Positions 8,406 to 16,340 of a stretch of 64,000 nucleotides of DNA are shown piece after piece (position 1 is the first letter of the stretch; each line of letters starts with the position of its first letter). The notes under the pieces are model-generated. The model saw only the letters and a list, made by a program, of their open reading frames with translations, had not been told where the DNA came from and ran no database searches. The position numbers and the translations under genes are program-made. Source of the DNA: Candidatus Pseudobacter hemicellulosilyticus. Lineage in GTDB: Bacteria; Bacteroidota; Bacteroidia; Chitinophagales; Chitinophagaceae. The DNA is taken from assembly GCA_029202545.1 (NCBI GenBank), contig CP119311.1:5456001-5520000 (forward strand), read 5' to 3'.

Positions 8406-9650
8406 ATGGATATCCAATCAATTAAAAACCGTTTCGGCATTATTGGCAATTCACCTGCGCTGAACTTTGCCCTTCAGGTGGCGTCGCAGGTGGCCAATAC
8501 AGACCTCACCGTTCTCATCAATGGCGAAAGTGGCGTAGGTAAGGAAGCTTTCTCCCAGATCATCCATGCGCTGTCCGCCCGTAAACACAATCCCTTCATT
8601 GCCGTAAACTGCGGCGCTATCCCAGAAGGCACCATTGACTCCGAGCTGTTTGGCCATGAGAAAGGGTCATTCACCGGCGCCGTGGACTCCCGCAAAGGGT
8701 ATTTTGAGACCGTTAACGGCGGCACCATTTTTCTGGATGAGATCGGGGAAATGCCCCTGGGCACCCAGGCCCGTCTCCTGCGCGTACTGGAAACCGGTGA
8801 GTTCATCCGCGTTGGTTCGTCCAAAGTTCAGAAAACGGACGTCCGCGTGATTGCCGCCACCAATAAGGACCTGCTGGAATTCACACAGAAAGGCAGGTTC
8901 CGGGAAGACCTCTACTACCGCCTCAGCACTGTTCCTATCCGCGTACCCGCCCTGCGGGACCGGCCCGAAGATATTCCCCTCCTGTTCAGAAGGTTTGCCG
9001 TTGATTTTGCAGACCGTTATAAAACATCTCCCGTCCAGCTTGAAGAAGAGGCGAAAAATGTGTTAATTCACTATTCCTTTCCCGGCAATGTGCGGGAGTT
9101 GAAGAATATTGCAGAGCAGATCTCGGTACTGGCCAGCGATAAAATGGTCAACACCCAGGAACTGCAGCGCTTCCTGCCCTCAGACCGGGAAATGAACCGC
9201 CTGCCCGCTGTAGTGCCCCATAGCAATGGCGCCGGCAGCAATGGCCATGAATTTGCCAACGAACGGGAGATCCTGTACAAGCTCTTCTTTGATATGAAGA
9301 AGGATGTAACAGAACTGAAGAAGATGTTTGTGGAGATCCTGCAGAACCCGGGCGTGGCTGTGCAGAACCAGGCCCTGATCAATGAGCTGAAGAACAAGGA
9401 ATATGCACCGCCAGCCATCATACAGCCGGCCGTACCGGCTGTAGCGCAACCGGTCATGATACACCATGAAGAGGATATCCACCACCACGAAGAGGTGGAA
9501 GAATCCCTCAATATCATGGACAAGGAAAAAGAACTGATCATCAAAGCGCTCAAAAAACACAAGGGCAAACGCAAGGATGCCGCCACCGATCTGGGGATCA
9601 GTGAAAGAACATTGTACAGAAAGTTAAAAGAATATGATATCAAAGAATAA
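8406..9650 (+). CDS. Sigma-54-dependent transcriptional activator without receiver domain
   Basis: This 414-residue enhancer-binding protein would drive RNA polymerase carrying RpoN. The AAA+ domain begins almost at residue 1 (MDIQSIKNRFGIIGNSPAL), so there is no N-terminal receiver, GAF or PAS domain. Walker A is GESGVGKE and Walker B is GGTIFLDEIGEM. The sigma-54 contact loop reads GSFTGA instead of the commoner GAFTGA. The arginine-finger region includes GRFREDLYYRLSTVPIRVPALRDRPEDI. A low-complexity linker with a His/Glu-rich stretch (IHHEEDIHHHEEVEE) leads to a Fis-type helix-turn-helix (KDAATDLGISERTLYRKLKEY). An in-frame GTG at 8400 is an alternative start. Its last 17 bases overlap lptE, so it is probably co-transcribed with envelope genes. 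Confidence 0.93.
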   Translation: MDIQSIKNRFGIIGNSPALNFALQVASQVANTDLTVLINGESGVGKEAFSQIIHALSARKHNPFIAVNCGAIPEGTIDSELFGHEKGSFTGAVDSRKGYFETVNGGTIFLDEIGEMPLGTQARLLRVLETGEFIRVGSSKVQKTDVRVIAATNKDLLEFTQKGRFREDLYYRLSTVPIRVPALRDRPEDIPLLFRRFAVDFADRYKTSPVQLEEEAKNVLIHYSFPGNVRELKNIAEQISVLASDKMVNTQELQRFLPSDREMNRLPAVVPHSNGAGSNGHEFANEREILYKLFFDMKKDVTELKKMFVEILQNPGVAVQNQALINELKNKEYAPPAIIQPAVPAVAQPVMIHHEEDIHHHEEVEESLNIMDKEKELIIKALKKHKGKRKDAATDLGISERTLYRKLKEYDIKE

Positions 9651-10137
9651 GTTCACGGCCGCCTGGGCCCTGCTGCTGGTCCTGTTCTCGGGCTGTTACA
9701 CCTTTAAGGATGTGAGTATCCCGCCCGAAGTGAAGACCATCCGCATCAATTATATTGAGAACAAGGCCCGGTATATCAACCCGCAGCTGAGCCCTCAGCT
9801 GACCGATAAACTAAGGCAGAAGATCAATAACCAGACCCGCCTCACCCAGGTGCAGACGGATGACGCCCATTATGACGTTTCGGGCACCATTACCGGTTAT
9901 ACGGTGTCAACAGCGGCTATCTCGCAGCAGCAGGCATCCAGTAACCGGTTGACAGTCACCATTGAACTGAGCTTTAAAAATAATCTGGACAACACCAAGG
10001 ATTTTGAAGCATCTGTTTCCCGTAACTTCGACTTTGCAGCCACGCTCAGCCTGCAACAGGCCGAAGCGCAGCTGAGCGAGACCATCATCCAGAATATGGT
10101 GGATGAGATCTTCAACCGGCTTTTCTCCAACTGGTAA
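9634..10137 (+). CDS. lptE: LPS-transport lipoprotein LptE (Bacteroidota type)
   Basis: A 167-residue lipoprotein with a signal peptide ending in a lipobox (LLLVLFSGC, lipidated Cys at residue 21). LptE plugs the LptD barrel that inserts lipopolysaccharide into the outer leaflet. The mature part starts YTFKDVSIPPEVKTIRINYIENKARYINP and continues LSPQLTDKLRQKINNQTRLTQV and YDVSGTITGY, the typical layout of the Bacteroidota LptE family (beta strands flanking an amphipathic helix). The start ATG overlaps the end of the sigma-54 activator by 17 bases, indicating coupling. The family assignment is by pattern recognition of these segments. Confidence 0.85.
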   Translation: MISKNKFTAAWALLLVLFSGCYTFKDVSIPPEVKTIRINYIENKARYINPQLSPQLTDKLRQKINNQTRLTQVQTDDAHYDVSGTITGYTVSTAAISQQQASSNRLTVTIELSFKNNLDNTKDFEASVSRNFDFAATLSLQQAEAQLSETIIQNMVDEIFNRLFSNW

Positions 10138-10180
10138 TACAGCAGGAAGCAGGTTGCCTTTGTAATTTAACCGGTAATTC

Positions 10181-11086
10181 ATGCAACACCACATTCAGAC
10201 CATTGTACAGCACCTGTTCCGGAAGAACAGTCTCCGGGACGTGGCTGAAAAGGATATAGAACAGTTTGCGGCAAACTACCCCTACGCTACCATAGGGCAG
10301 TTCCTGCTGGCTGAAAAATGGCGGCAGACCCAATCCGACAAATTCCAGGAGCAGGCCTTCCGGGCATCGCTGTATTTCAATAATCCCACCTGGCTGTCCT
10401 GGCAATTGCGGGAAAACCAGGAGGTCCGGGAAACTGTAGCCGCCCTGCCCGCCGATCTCCGGCTGGCACTGGCCGCCGGCCATAAGCCTGGTCAGGCCTT
10501 AGCAGAAAATGCTACCGAAACCGCTTCAGGGACTGAAGTACCAGAACAAACCCCGGCCATAGAGAATGCCACCGGCACGCCCGGACCAGCTGTTCTCACG
10601 CCTGACGCACTGGTCAGCAGCCCAGCCGCTGAAACTGCCGGAAATCATGTAGCTGTTCAACCAGAGCCCCCGGCACCCAGTATCCCCGGCATACCCACCG
10701 TAGCCGCCGATGCCACTGAAGCCAGTTTTGAACCCTACCATACCATCGATTATTTTGCTTCCCAGGGCATTAAGCTGCGCCTGGAGGAACTGACCCGGGA
10801 TAAACTGGGCCAGCAGCTCAAAAGCTTTACCGACTGGCTGCGCAGTATGAAAAAGGTAACACCCACCAATGCCATCGCCATTGACGACAGCACGCAGCAG
10901 TCCATCCAGCTGATTGCAGAGCATTCTGTAGAGGGCAAAGAGATTGTGACAGAGGCCATGGCCGAGGTCTGGCTGAAACAGGGAAACAGGGCCAGAGCCG
11001 TGGCCATTTACGAGAAATTAAGTTTGCTCAATCCCCCCAAAAGCACTTTCTTTGCAGACCGTATAAAACAAATAAAAGCGTTGTGA
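10181..11086 (+). CDS. Conserved hypothetical protein with TPR-like C-terminus
   Basis: The 301-residue protein has no signal peptide. Residues 1-100 are helical with an aromatic-rich patch (YPYATIGQFLLAEKW, FNNPTWLSWQLRE). Residues about 115-180 are an Ala/Pro/Glu-rich linker. The C-terminal quarter looks like a single tetratricopeptide-like helical pair (EAMAEVWLKQGNRARAVAIYEKLSLLNPPKSTFF). It stands 43 bases after lptE and one base before secG, so it is likely part of the same transcript. A role as an assembly or scaffold protein around the envelope is possible from context only; I do not know its function. Confidence 0.75.
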   Translation: MQHHIQTIVQHLFRKNSLRDVAEKDIEQFAANYPYATIGQFLLAEKWRQTQSDKFQEQAFRASLYFNNPTWLSWQLRENQEVRETVAALPADLRLALAAGHKPGQALAENATETASGTEVPEQTPAIENATGTPGPAVLTPDALVSSPAAETAGNHVAVQPEPPAPSIPGIPTVAADATEASFEPYHTIDYFASQGIKLRLEELTRDKLGQQLKSFTDWLRSMKKVTPTNAIAIDDSTQQSIQLIAEHSVEGKEIVTEAMAEVWLKQGNRARAVAIYEKLSLLNPPKSTFFADRIKQIKAL

Positions 11087-11087
11087 T

Positions 11088-11423
11088 ATGACCATTTTGT
11101 TCCTGATCCTGATCATTATTGCCTCCATCGCCATTGGCCTGTTCATCCTGGTGCAAAATCCCAAAGGCGGCGGTCTGGCCGGTAATATCGCGGGTTTCAA
11201 CTCCCAGTTCATGGGTGTTAAACAAACTACCGATGTACTGGAAAAAGGTACCTGGGTACTGGCGGTAGTGATCGGGTTGCTTTGCCTGTTCTCTGCTGTT
11301 TTCATTCCTTCAGGCACCAGCAGCAATTTCAACACAGACACTAAAGCGCCGTCCAGCCAGCAGGCTACGCCTCCGCCGGCAGCTAACCCCGGTACTGCAC
11401 CCGCACTGCCGACTCAGCCTTAA
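11088..11423 (+). CDS. secG: Preprotein translocase subunit SecG
   Basis: SecG is the small third subunit of the SecYEG channel. The 111-residue product shows a first membrane helix (ILFLILIIIASIAIGLFIL), the family signature VQNPKGGGLAGNIAGF, and a second helix (WVLAVVIGLLCLFSAVFI). The C-terminal tail is Ala/Pro/Thr-rich and longer than in enterobacteria, as is common in Bacteroidota. It is one base from the preceding gene and is followed by a strong terminator, so it closes the operon that began at miaB or the sigma-54 activator. Confidence 0.95.
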   Translation: MTILFLILIIIASIAIGLFILVQNPKGGGLAGNIAGFNSQFMGVKQTTDVLEKGTWVLAVVIGLLCLFSAVFIPSGTSSNFNTDTKAPSSQQATPPPAANPGTAPALPTQP

Positions 11424-11451
11424 TCAGACGAGCTTCATCAAAAAATACCAG

Positions 11452-11479
11452 ACCCTGCTTTAACCAGCAGGGTTTTTTC
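11452..11479 (+). terminator. Rho-independent terminator after secG
   Basis: Perfect 8-base stem ACCCTGCT/AGCAGGGT with a six-base loop, followed by a run of T (11473-11478). It ends the miaB-secG transcript before mltG. Confidence 0.88.
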
Positions 11480-11508
11480 TTTACTTTAGGTCCATCAACC
11501 AGGTATGT

Positions 11509-12564
11509 ATGTTGAAAAAATTGTTTCTCGGATTGTTTATCGTGATCATAGCAGCGGCAGCATTTATAGGATGGCGTTTCTTTATGCCCAATACCGGTTT
11601 TTCGGAAAAGCACCGCTATCTCTATATCCGCACCGGCCATGCTAATTATACGGAGGTACTGCAATCCATCCGCGACAGTAACCTGGTGCGTAATCCCGGT
11701 TCCTTCAACTGGCTGGCCCAACGGATGGACCTGCCGGAGAAGATCAGGCCCGGCCGATACGAGATCCGCAAGGATATGAGCCTTACTGCCATTGTCCGCA
11801 TGCTGCGTAACGGCCAGCAATCCCCCGTAAACCTGGTGATCACCAAACTGCGCACCAAAGAAGACCTGGCCGCCCTCATCGGCCGCCGCTTTGAATGTGA
11901 CTCGGCCTCTGTCATGGCCTTTCTCAACAATGCCGATACCGTCAGCGCCCATGGCTTTGATACCAGCACTATAATGGCCACCATTTATCCCAATACCTAT
12001 ACCTATTTCTGGAACAGTACACCCAGCACCATCTTCCGCAAATTCTTTGCAGCATATGAAAAGGTATGGTCTGAAGACCGTATCCATAAAGCGAAGCAGC
12101 TGGGCCTCCCCCCTGCCGCAGTATACACCCTGGCCTCCATTGTGGAAGAAGAGACCAACGCCGGGGAAGAAAAAGGTACAATAGCCAGCGTATATTATAA
12201 CCGCTACCAGAAAGGCATGCGCCTCCAGGCCGACCCCACCGTTAAATTTGCCCTGCGCGATTTTGGCCTGCGCCGCATCTATGAAAAACACCTCACCGTC
12301 AACTCCCCCTACAATACCTATCGGGTAACCGGCTTGCCGCCAGGCCCTATCTGCACACCTTCCCTGGCCACCCTGGACGCTGTACTGCAGATGCCTTCCA
12401 CCAATTATATCTATTTTGTGGCCAAAAGCGATTTCTCCGGCAGGCATACCTTCAGTGAGACCTACCAGGAACACCTGAAGAACGCCAAAGCCTTCCAGAA
12501 AGCGCTGGACTCCGTTCAGGCATTGAAAAAAGCAGCTAAAGAAGATATCGGAAACAGCAAATGA
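11509..12564 (+). CDS. mltG: Endolytic peptidoglycan transglycosylase MltG (YceG-like)
   Basis: MltG is an inner-membrane lytic transglycosylase that cuts nascent glycan strands and limits their length. The 351-residue protein has an N-terminal membrane anchor (LFLGLFIVIIAAAAFIGW), a LysM-like region, and the catalytic segment LASIVEEETNAGEEKGTIASVYYNR, in which the first Glu after ASIV is the family's catalytic glutamate (ASIVEKE in E. coli). Further signatures are GMRLQADPTVKFAL, SPYNTYRVTGLPPGPICTP and FVAKSDFSGRHTFS. It overlaps the next gene by four bases (12561-12564). Confidence 0.95.
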   Translation: MLKKLFLGLFIVIIAAAAFIGWRFFMPNTGFSEKHRYLYIRTGHANYTEVLQSIRDSNLVRNPGSFNWLAQRMDLPEKIRPGRYEIRKDMSLTAIVRMLRNGQQSPVNLVITKLRTKEDLAALIGRRFECDSASVMAFLNNADTVSAHGFDTSTIMATIYPNTYTYFWNSTPSTIFRKFFAAYEKVWSEDRIHKAKQLGLPPAAVYTLASIVEEETNAGEEKGTIASVYYNRYQKGMRLQADPTVKFALRDFGLRRIYEKHLTVNSPYNTYRVTGLPPGPICTPSLATLDAVLQMPSTNYIYFVAKSDFSGRHTFSETYQEHLKNAKAFQKALDSVQALKKAAKEDIGNSK

Positions 12565-13529
12565 CAAAGATCGAACGAATTATACTGAACCTTTCCTTTG
12601 TTCGGTTCCTGACAGAAAAGAGCAAGCATATCGTTTTACCGGGCTTCGATAAAGTACCCCTGTATGATGTGATCGTGTTCTTTATGGAGCAGGTACGCAA
12701 AACAGGACTGACCGAAAGGGCCTCTGCCGTGTCCTATAATTTTATCATGGCCATCCCGCCCACCTGCCTGTTCCTGTTCACCATTATCCCGCACCTGCCC
12801 TTTATTCCCAAAGAAGCCATCAGCGTGCAGCTGCATTCGCTGATCACGGATATGATCCCCGCTCCTACCTATAATGCCGGTATCATTGATTTCATTGACA
12901 GTTTCCTGAACCAGACACAGGTAGGTCTGATCAGCTTCGGTTTTATCCTGCTGATCTTCTTTGCCTCCAATGGCATGATGGGCCTGATGCGCTCCTTCAA
13001 CAAAAACTATTTCGGCTTTGAAAAGCGGTCGGACCTGCAATCCCGCTGGACCGCTATCCGCCTCACTATCATCATCCTGGGCCTGCTGGTGGCCACGCTG
13101 ATCCTGCTGTCCCTGCAGGGCGTGGTATTGCGCTGGATAGGCGTCAGCCCGGAATGGATAGCCATCATCAGCCCGGTGCGCTGGCTCTTCATCATTGCCC
13201 TGGTACTGTACGCCATAGGTTTCATTTACAAATATGCCCCCGCTATCACCAAGCGCTGGAAGCTCATTTCACCGGGCTCTGTACTGGCCACTTCCATGAG
13301 TATTATCGCCACCCTGGGCTTCTCTATTTTTGTGAGCAATTTTGGAAAATATAACGCCCTCTATGGATCCATTGGTACGATCATTGTGCTGATGATACTG
13401 ATCTATATCAATTCCCTGGTGCTGATCATTGGTTATGAGTTGAACGTCAGTATCCACTCACTCAAGGCATTGGCTGAAGAAAGGGCCAGGCATGAGCAGC
13501 ACGCAGGAAATCTCTCCGTCCCTAATTGA
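12561..13529 (+). CDS. YihY/BrkB family inner-membrane protein
   Basis: The 322-residue polytopic protein has about six membrane segments (for example IMAIPPTCLFLFTIIPHL, LISFGFILLIFFASNGMMGLM, LTIIILGLLVATLILLSL, TIIVLMILIYINSLVLIIGYEL). The family signature TERASAVSYNFIMAIPP at residues about 49-65 and KYAPAITKRWKLISPGSVLATSM in the C-terminal half place it in the YihY/BrkB (formerly 'ribonuclease BN') family. Biochemical function of the family is not settled; the RNase BN name came from a misassignment. The ATGA overlap with mltG implies co-translation. Confidence 0.9.
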   Translation: MTKIERIILNLSFVRFLTEKSKHIVLPGFDKVPLYDVIVFFMEQVRKTGLTERASAVSYNFIMAIPPTCLFLFTIIPHLPFIPKEAISVQLHSLITDMIPAPTYNAGIIDFIDSFLNQTQVGLISFGFILLIFFASNGMMGLMRSFNKNYFGFEKRSDLQSRWTAIRLTIIILGLLVATLILLSLQGVVLRWIGVSPEWIAIISPVRWLFIIALVLYAIGFIYKYAPAITKRWKLISPGSVLATSMSIIATLGFSIFVSNFGKYNALYGSIGTIIVLMILIYINSLVLIIGYELNVSIHSLKALAEERARHEQHAGNLSVPN

Positions 13530-13611
13530 CGGGCGGTGCGGTGGATTGCTGTTTTTTTGTCAATTTTGTACAGACTCATCCATTTTACCATACCTCCAAA
13601 AATAGTTGACC

Positions 13612-14226
13612 ATGCAAAAGAGAACATTGCGGAGCCTGCTGCTCCTTCCTGTTGCGGCTATGCTGGCCTTCACGGTCTCAGTTGTGGGCGATCCGCTGGA
13701 GATCGGCGCAGCACTGCCCAAAGCAGGACAATCGCTGAAAGATATTTCGGGTAAGACCATCACCCTGCAATCCGCCATAAAAGACAACGGCCTGCTGGTG
13801 ATGTTCAGCTGCAATACCTGCCCGGTGGTGATCAATAACCAGTCGCGGGCCAAAGAAGCCTGCCAGGCTGCACTGGATAATAAGATTGGAGTGGTAGTGC
13901 TCAATTCCAATGAGGCCAACCGCAGCAGTTCTGAGTCACTGGCCGCCATGAAAGCCTATGCCGAAGGCCAGGGCTATACATGGTTTTATGCGGAAGACAA
14001 GAACAATGAGCTGGCAGACGCCTTTGGCGCTACCCGCACTCCTGAATGCTTCCTGTTTGATAAGAACGGAAAGCTGGTTTACCATGGCGCAATAGATGAT
14101 AGTCCCAATAAAGCAGAAGCCGTTTCACGGAAACACCTCAACGAGGCGATATCGGAATTGGTGAGTGGAAAGGACATCAGTGTGAAGAAATCCAAATCCG
14201 TTGGATGCAGTATCAAGAGAATCTGA
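13612..14226 (+). CDS. Exported thioredoxin-fold redoxin
   Basis: The ATG at 13612 is preferred to a TTG six bases upstream and gives 204 residues with a signal peptide (LLLLPVAAMLAFTVSVVG). The thioredoxin fold is shown by KDNGLLVMFSCNTCPVVINNQ, where CNTC is the likely redox pair, followed by TRTPECFLFDKNGKLVYHGAIDDSP, the cis-Pro strand and the AhpC/TSA-type strand. The family acts in periplasmic disulfide or peroxide chemistry. It is followed by a terminator, so it ends a transcript. The partner substrate is unknown. Confidence 0.85.
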   Translation: MQKRTLRSLLLLPVAAMLAFTVSVVGDPLEIGAALPKAGQSLKDISGKTITLQSAIKDNGLLVMFSCNTCPVVINNQSRAKEACQAALDNKIGVVVLNSNEANRSSSESLAAMKAYAEGQGYTWFYAEDKNNELADAFGATRTPECFLFDKNGKLVYHGAIDDSPNKAEAVSRKHLNEAISELVSGKDISVKKSKSVGCSIKRI

Positions 14227-14265
14227 TATTCGCTTCCCCGTTTTTAAAATCTTATTCCCCCCAGC

Positions 14266-14295
14266 AAAGCAGGCCGTTTCCGGTCTGCTTTTTTT
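14266..14295 (+). terminator. Terminator after the redoxin gene
   Basis: Stem AAAGCAGGCCG / CGGTCTGCTTT (one G-T pair) with loop TTTC and a T-run through 14295. The intergenic motif GGTTCGTCCC begins two bases later. Confidence 0.85.
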
Positions 14296-14296
14296 A

Positions 14297-14306
14297 GGTT
14301 CGTCCC
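14297..14306 (+). repeat. Dispersed intergenic motif GGTTCGTCCC, copy A
   Basis: GGTTCGTCCC within TTTAGGTTCGTCCCATTTT, between convergent genes (redoxin and SecB-like). The flanks TTAGG/CCATT form only an imperfect inverted repeat here. The other four copies are at 16277, 22996, 37922 and 44899. Confidence 0.7.
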
Positions 14307-14309
14307 ATT

Positions 14310-14732
14310 TTAAAACATATAGGGGAAGAACCGTTTGGCCACATCTTCTGCATCCACAACCGCCAGCAATACCTCTTCCAATGGCGTTCCGGCCACATTT
14401 ACAGCCAGTAAGGCCCTCGTATGCGATAGGGCAAGCGAAACGATCAGGGTAATTATGGCGGAAGGAAGTTTCAGCAAATGATCCTCTACAGGAAATTCCC
14501 TCAGCCCGGGTAGTTCAAAGAGGTTCTGCACCTGGATATGCATCAGTTCAGCGCTATCTTTCAGATAGATCACCTTTAAAGTAAGCTCTACAGTATTTGC
14601 GTCCATCTGGTAGCCGAGCTTTGGCTGAAGCTCAACTTTTACAGGCAGGGAAGATGCAGCATAGTAAAGCATCTCATCCATAGAAAATGAAATAGCCTTA
14701 ATACGTTTCACAGATAAAATACTTTCCGGCAT
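14310..14732 (-). CDS. SecB-like chaperone, third gene of a toxin-antitoxin-chaperone module
   Basis: A 140-residue cytosolic protein. The first part (MPESILSVKRIKAISFSM) resembles the opening strand of SecB-fold proteins. The middle alternates beta strands (VELQPKLGYQM, VELTLKVIYLKD, LMHIQVQNLFELPGL). The C-terminal part (LPSAIITLIVSLALSHTRALLAVNVAGTPLEEVLLAVVD) matches the long helix, short strand and final helix pattern of SecB-like proteins. It is encoded 38 bases after a HigA-like antitoxin, in the order toxin, antitoxin, chaperone known from M. tuberculosis HigB1-HigA1-Rv1957. In that system the chaperone protects the antitoxin from degradation. The family call is by eye and is the least certain of the three. 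Confidence 0.65.
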   Translation of the reverse strand: MPESILSVKRIKAISFSMDEMLYYAASSLPVKVELQPKLGYQMDANTVELTLKVIYLKDSAELMHIQVQNLFELPGLREFPVEDHLLKLPSAIITLIVSLALSHTRALLAVNVAGTPLEEVLLAVVDAEDVAKRFFPYMF

Positions 14733-14770
14733 AGGGTCGTTTTATCAAACACGAATAGTTGTTTTGGGGG

Positions 14771-15166
14771 CTATATTTCAAAAGAAGCCGGATTTTCCTT
14801 TCCTGGATAGATCATTGGCGGGGTCTTTTTAAACCTCCCGGCAGATGGTTTAACATGGGCCACTAAGGAATAGGTCTGGTCCTCTTCGTCATTCTGAATA
14901 AAAGTATTAAGATCAACAAAATGCAGGACAGGCGCCTTACCGGCAAACAAAGACAGATCAACCAGTTTGCTGATCTTATGGTCAAAATCACCCTTCAACA
15001 CCTGGGTAATATATCCTTTTGTAACCTGAAGCTGCTCCGCTAAACTGGTACGATTCAGGCTATTTTTCTGCATGTACTCTTCAATAACAGCATACAGATC
15101 CTGCTGTATCTGTACCATCCAGTATTCCCTGCTCCGGAGCAGGTCCCTTCTTTTTATCTTTTTCAT
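14771..15166 (-). CDS. HigA-like XRE-family antitoxin
   Basis: The 131-residue protein carries a helix-turn-helix of the XRE/Cro type at residues about 35-65 (NRTSLAEQLQVTKGYITQVLKG). Beyond it is a C-terminal stretch of about 45 residues (from QTYSLVAHVKPSAGRF to the end PMIYPGKENPASFEI) that is not needed for DNA binding. In toxin-antitoxin-chaperone systems such a tail is the chaperone-addiction region. It starts two bases after the toxin stop codon and precedes the SecB-like gene. It would repress the operon, probably through the palindrome at 15601-15618, and neutralise the toxin. Confidence 0.8.
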   Translation of the reverse strand: MKKIKRRDLLRSREYWMVQIQQDLYAVIEEYMQKNSLNRTSLAEQLQVTKGYITQVLKGDFDHKISKLVDLSLFAGKAPVLHFVDLNTFIQNDEEDQTYSLVAHVKPSAGRFKKTPPMIYPGKENPASFEI

Positions 15167-15168
15167 AT

Positions 15169-15594
15169 TCAGTAGTTTTTCAAAGAGGTGAGGTATAATT
15201 CCTTCAGTCTGCGAAATTTTGAAATATCCGCCTTTTGGCTATTCTTAAAACCAGCCAATACAACGAGTTTACCATTGGCTATTTTGATTGCATAGGCCCG
15301 CAGGTCCTGGTATTTAAATTCGTATTCTTTAACCAGTTCTCTGGACGGGGTAATGTCCTTGAATTTGTACCGGGAAACGGTTTGCAAATTGGCCACCCTG
15401 TTCATGATAGCTTCCAGCCCACGAAAAGAACCAGCATACCTGTCTTCCAGCTGCCTTTCATAAATGTCCCAGACTCCGGCAATATCTTCAGGGTATATAG
15501 CTGACACTGATTGCTGCTCTTGCAGGATAACCAGTTGTTCAATGCTTTGCAAGCCCCTGACATTTGACAGCTTTCTCGTAACAAATCTATTCAT
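15169..15594 (-). CDS. HigB-like toxin (RelE superfamily)
   Basis: The 141-residue basic protein ends in YEFKYQDLRAYAIKIANGKLVVLAGFKNSQKADISKFRRLKELY, which matches the core of HigB/RelE-type ribonucleases: beta strands carrying YEFr..d.R, then vvllhgF.KK.qk...., then a basic helix. These toxins cut mRNA on the ribosome. It is the first gene of the three-gene module and has an 18-bp palindrome just upstream. The length is slightly above the usual 95-120 residues because of an N-terminal helical region (LQSIEQLVILQEQQSVSA). Specific catalytic residues cannot be assigned by eye. Confidence 0.75.
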   Translation of the reverse strand: MNRFVTRKLSNVRGLQSIEQLVILQEQQSVSAIYPEDIAGVWDIYERQLEDRYAGSFRGLEAIMNRVANLQTVSRYKFKDITPSRELVKEYEFKYQDLRAYAIKIANGKLVVLAGFKNSQKADISKFRRLKELYLTSLKNY

Positions 15595-15600
15595 AAAATA

Positions 15601-15618
15601 GTTTAGTTATAACTAAAC
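15601..15618. promoter_or_regulatory. Perfect 18-bp palindrome, likely operator of the TAC module
   Basis: GTTTAGTTATAACTAAAC is a perfect dyad centred seven to 24 bases upstream of the HigB-like start codon, the position where XRE antitoxins normally bind to autoregulate their operon. No T-run follows, so it is not a terminator. Confidence 0.7.
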
Positions 15619-15758
15619 AGTCATATTTATTTTTCCCCTCCCCTGCAAGGCAATAAATACCCGTTTCCGATCAATAAAGTCAATAATGATCCGAAAGCGG
15701 TAAATATAACGCTATATAGCAAACGAAAATAAAAAAACAAACAGCAATGAATAGCCGA

Positions 15759-16247
15759 TCAATCCGTCGATAGCTCCAGCATCTCCCGGATAGCCGGCAC
15801 TACCTGCCGGTGGGTCAGCTGGCGGGAAAAGAATTTTCGATATCCGGTCTTGTTATTGATGAAGAGACTGGCGGGAATATTGCCATCCCACCTGGCATCT
15901 ATTTTCGGGCAGAAATAATCGGCATTGGTTTCATCCAGCCAGTACCAGGTAGCTTTATAATGATGCTTTTTGCGGAAGGCTTCAATAGCTGCGGGATAGT
16001 CCTTATCAAAATCCAGGCTGACCAGCAGCAGTTCCACTTTACTGCCGGCAAAGGCACGCACGGCAGAATCCAGCCAGGGCAGCTCTTCCACACAGGGCGC
16101 ACACCAGGTGGCCCAGAAATTGACCAGCAACGGATGATCCGCCTGCTTTATATAGGTTTCCAGATCCGTGATCTTCACCTTCTTTATTTCCTGGGCAGAA
16201 CCACAAAGGCCCACAGCCAGTAGCAGGATGCTCAATAAAGATCTCAT
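15759..16247 (-). CDS. TlpA/ResA-like secreted thioredoxin
   Basis: With the ATG at 16247 the protein has 162 residues and a signal peptide (MRSLLSILLLAVGLCGSA). The active-site motif is NFWATWCAPCVEELPWLD, the classical WCxxC of periplasmic thiol-disulfide oxidoreductases. The usual cis-Pro segment is seen in WDGNIPASLFINNKTG. The family reduces disulfides or haem-protein cysteines outside the cytoplasm. The upstream region contains copy B of the GGTTCGTCCC motif about 30 bases before the start, which here forms a perfect hexamer inverted repeat. Confidence 0.9.
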   Translation of the reverse strand: MRSLLSILLLAVGLCGSAQEIKKVKITDLETYIKQADHPLLVNFWATWCAPCVEELPWLDSAVRAFAGSKVELLLVSLDFDKDYPAAIEAFRKKHHYKATWYWLDETNADYFCPKIDARWDGNIPASLFINNKTGYRKFFSRQLTHRQVVPAIREMLELSTD

Positions 16248-16270
16248 GCGCTGCAATTTTATGTGTTTAA

Positions 16271-16292
16271 CTATTTGGGACGAACCAAATAA
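16271..16292 (-). repeat. Dispersed intergenic motif GGTTCGTCCC, copy B
   Basis: The core is at 16277-16286 (GGGACGAACC on the plus strand). The surrounding ATTTGG-GACGAA-CCAAAT is a perfect 6-base inverted repeat, so this copy could be an operator. It lies 30-40 bases upstream of the TlpA-like gene. Confidence 0.7.
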
Positions 16293-16340
16293 CTTACCGG
16301 CGGACAGCCATCCGGCTGTTAATGAAAAAATGAAAGTCGC

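Noticed and set aside
8814..8826. GGTTCGTCC-like sequence inside the sigma-54 activator
   Set aside because: It lacks one C of the motif and encodes conserved residues (VGSSKVQ), so it is a coding coincidence.
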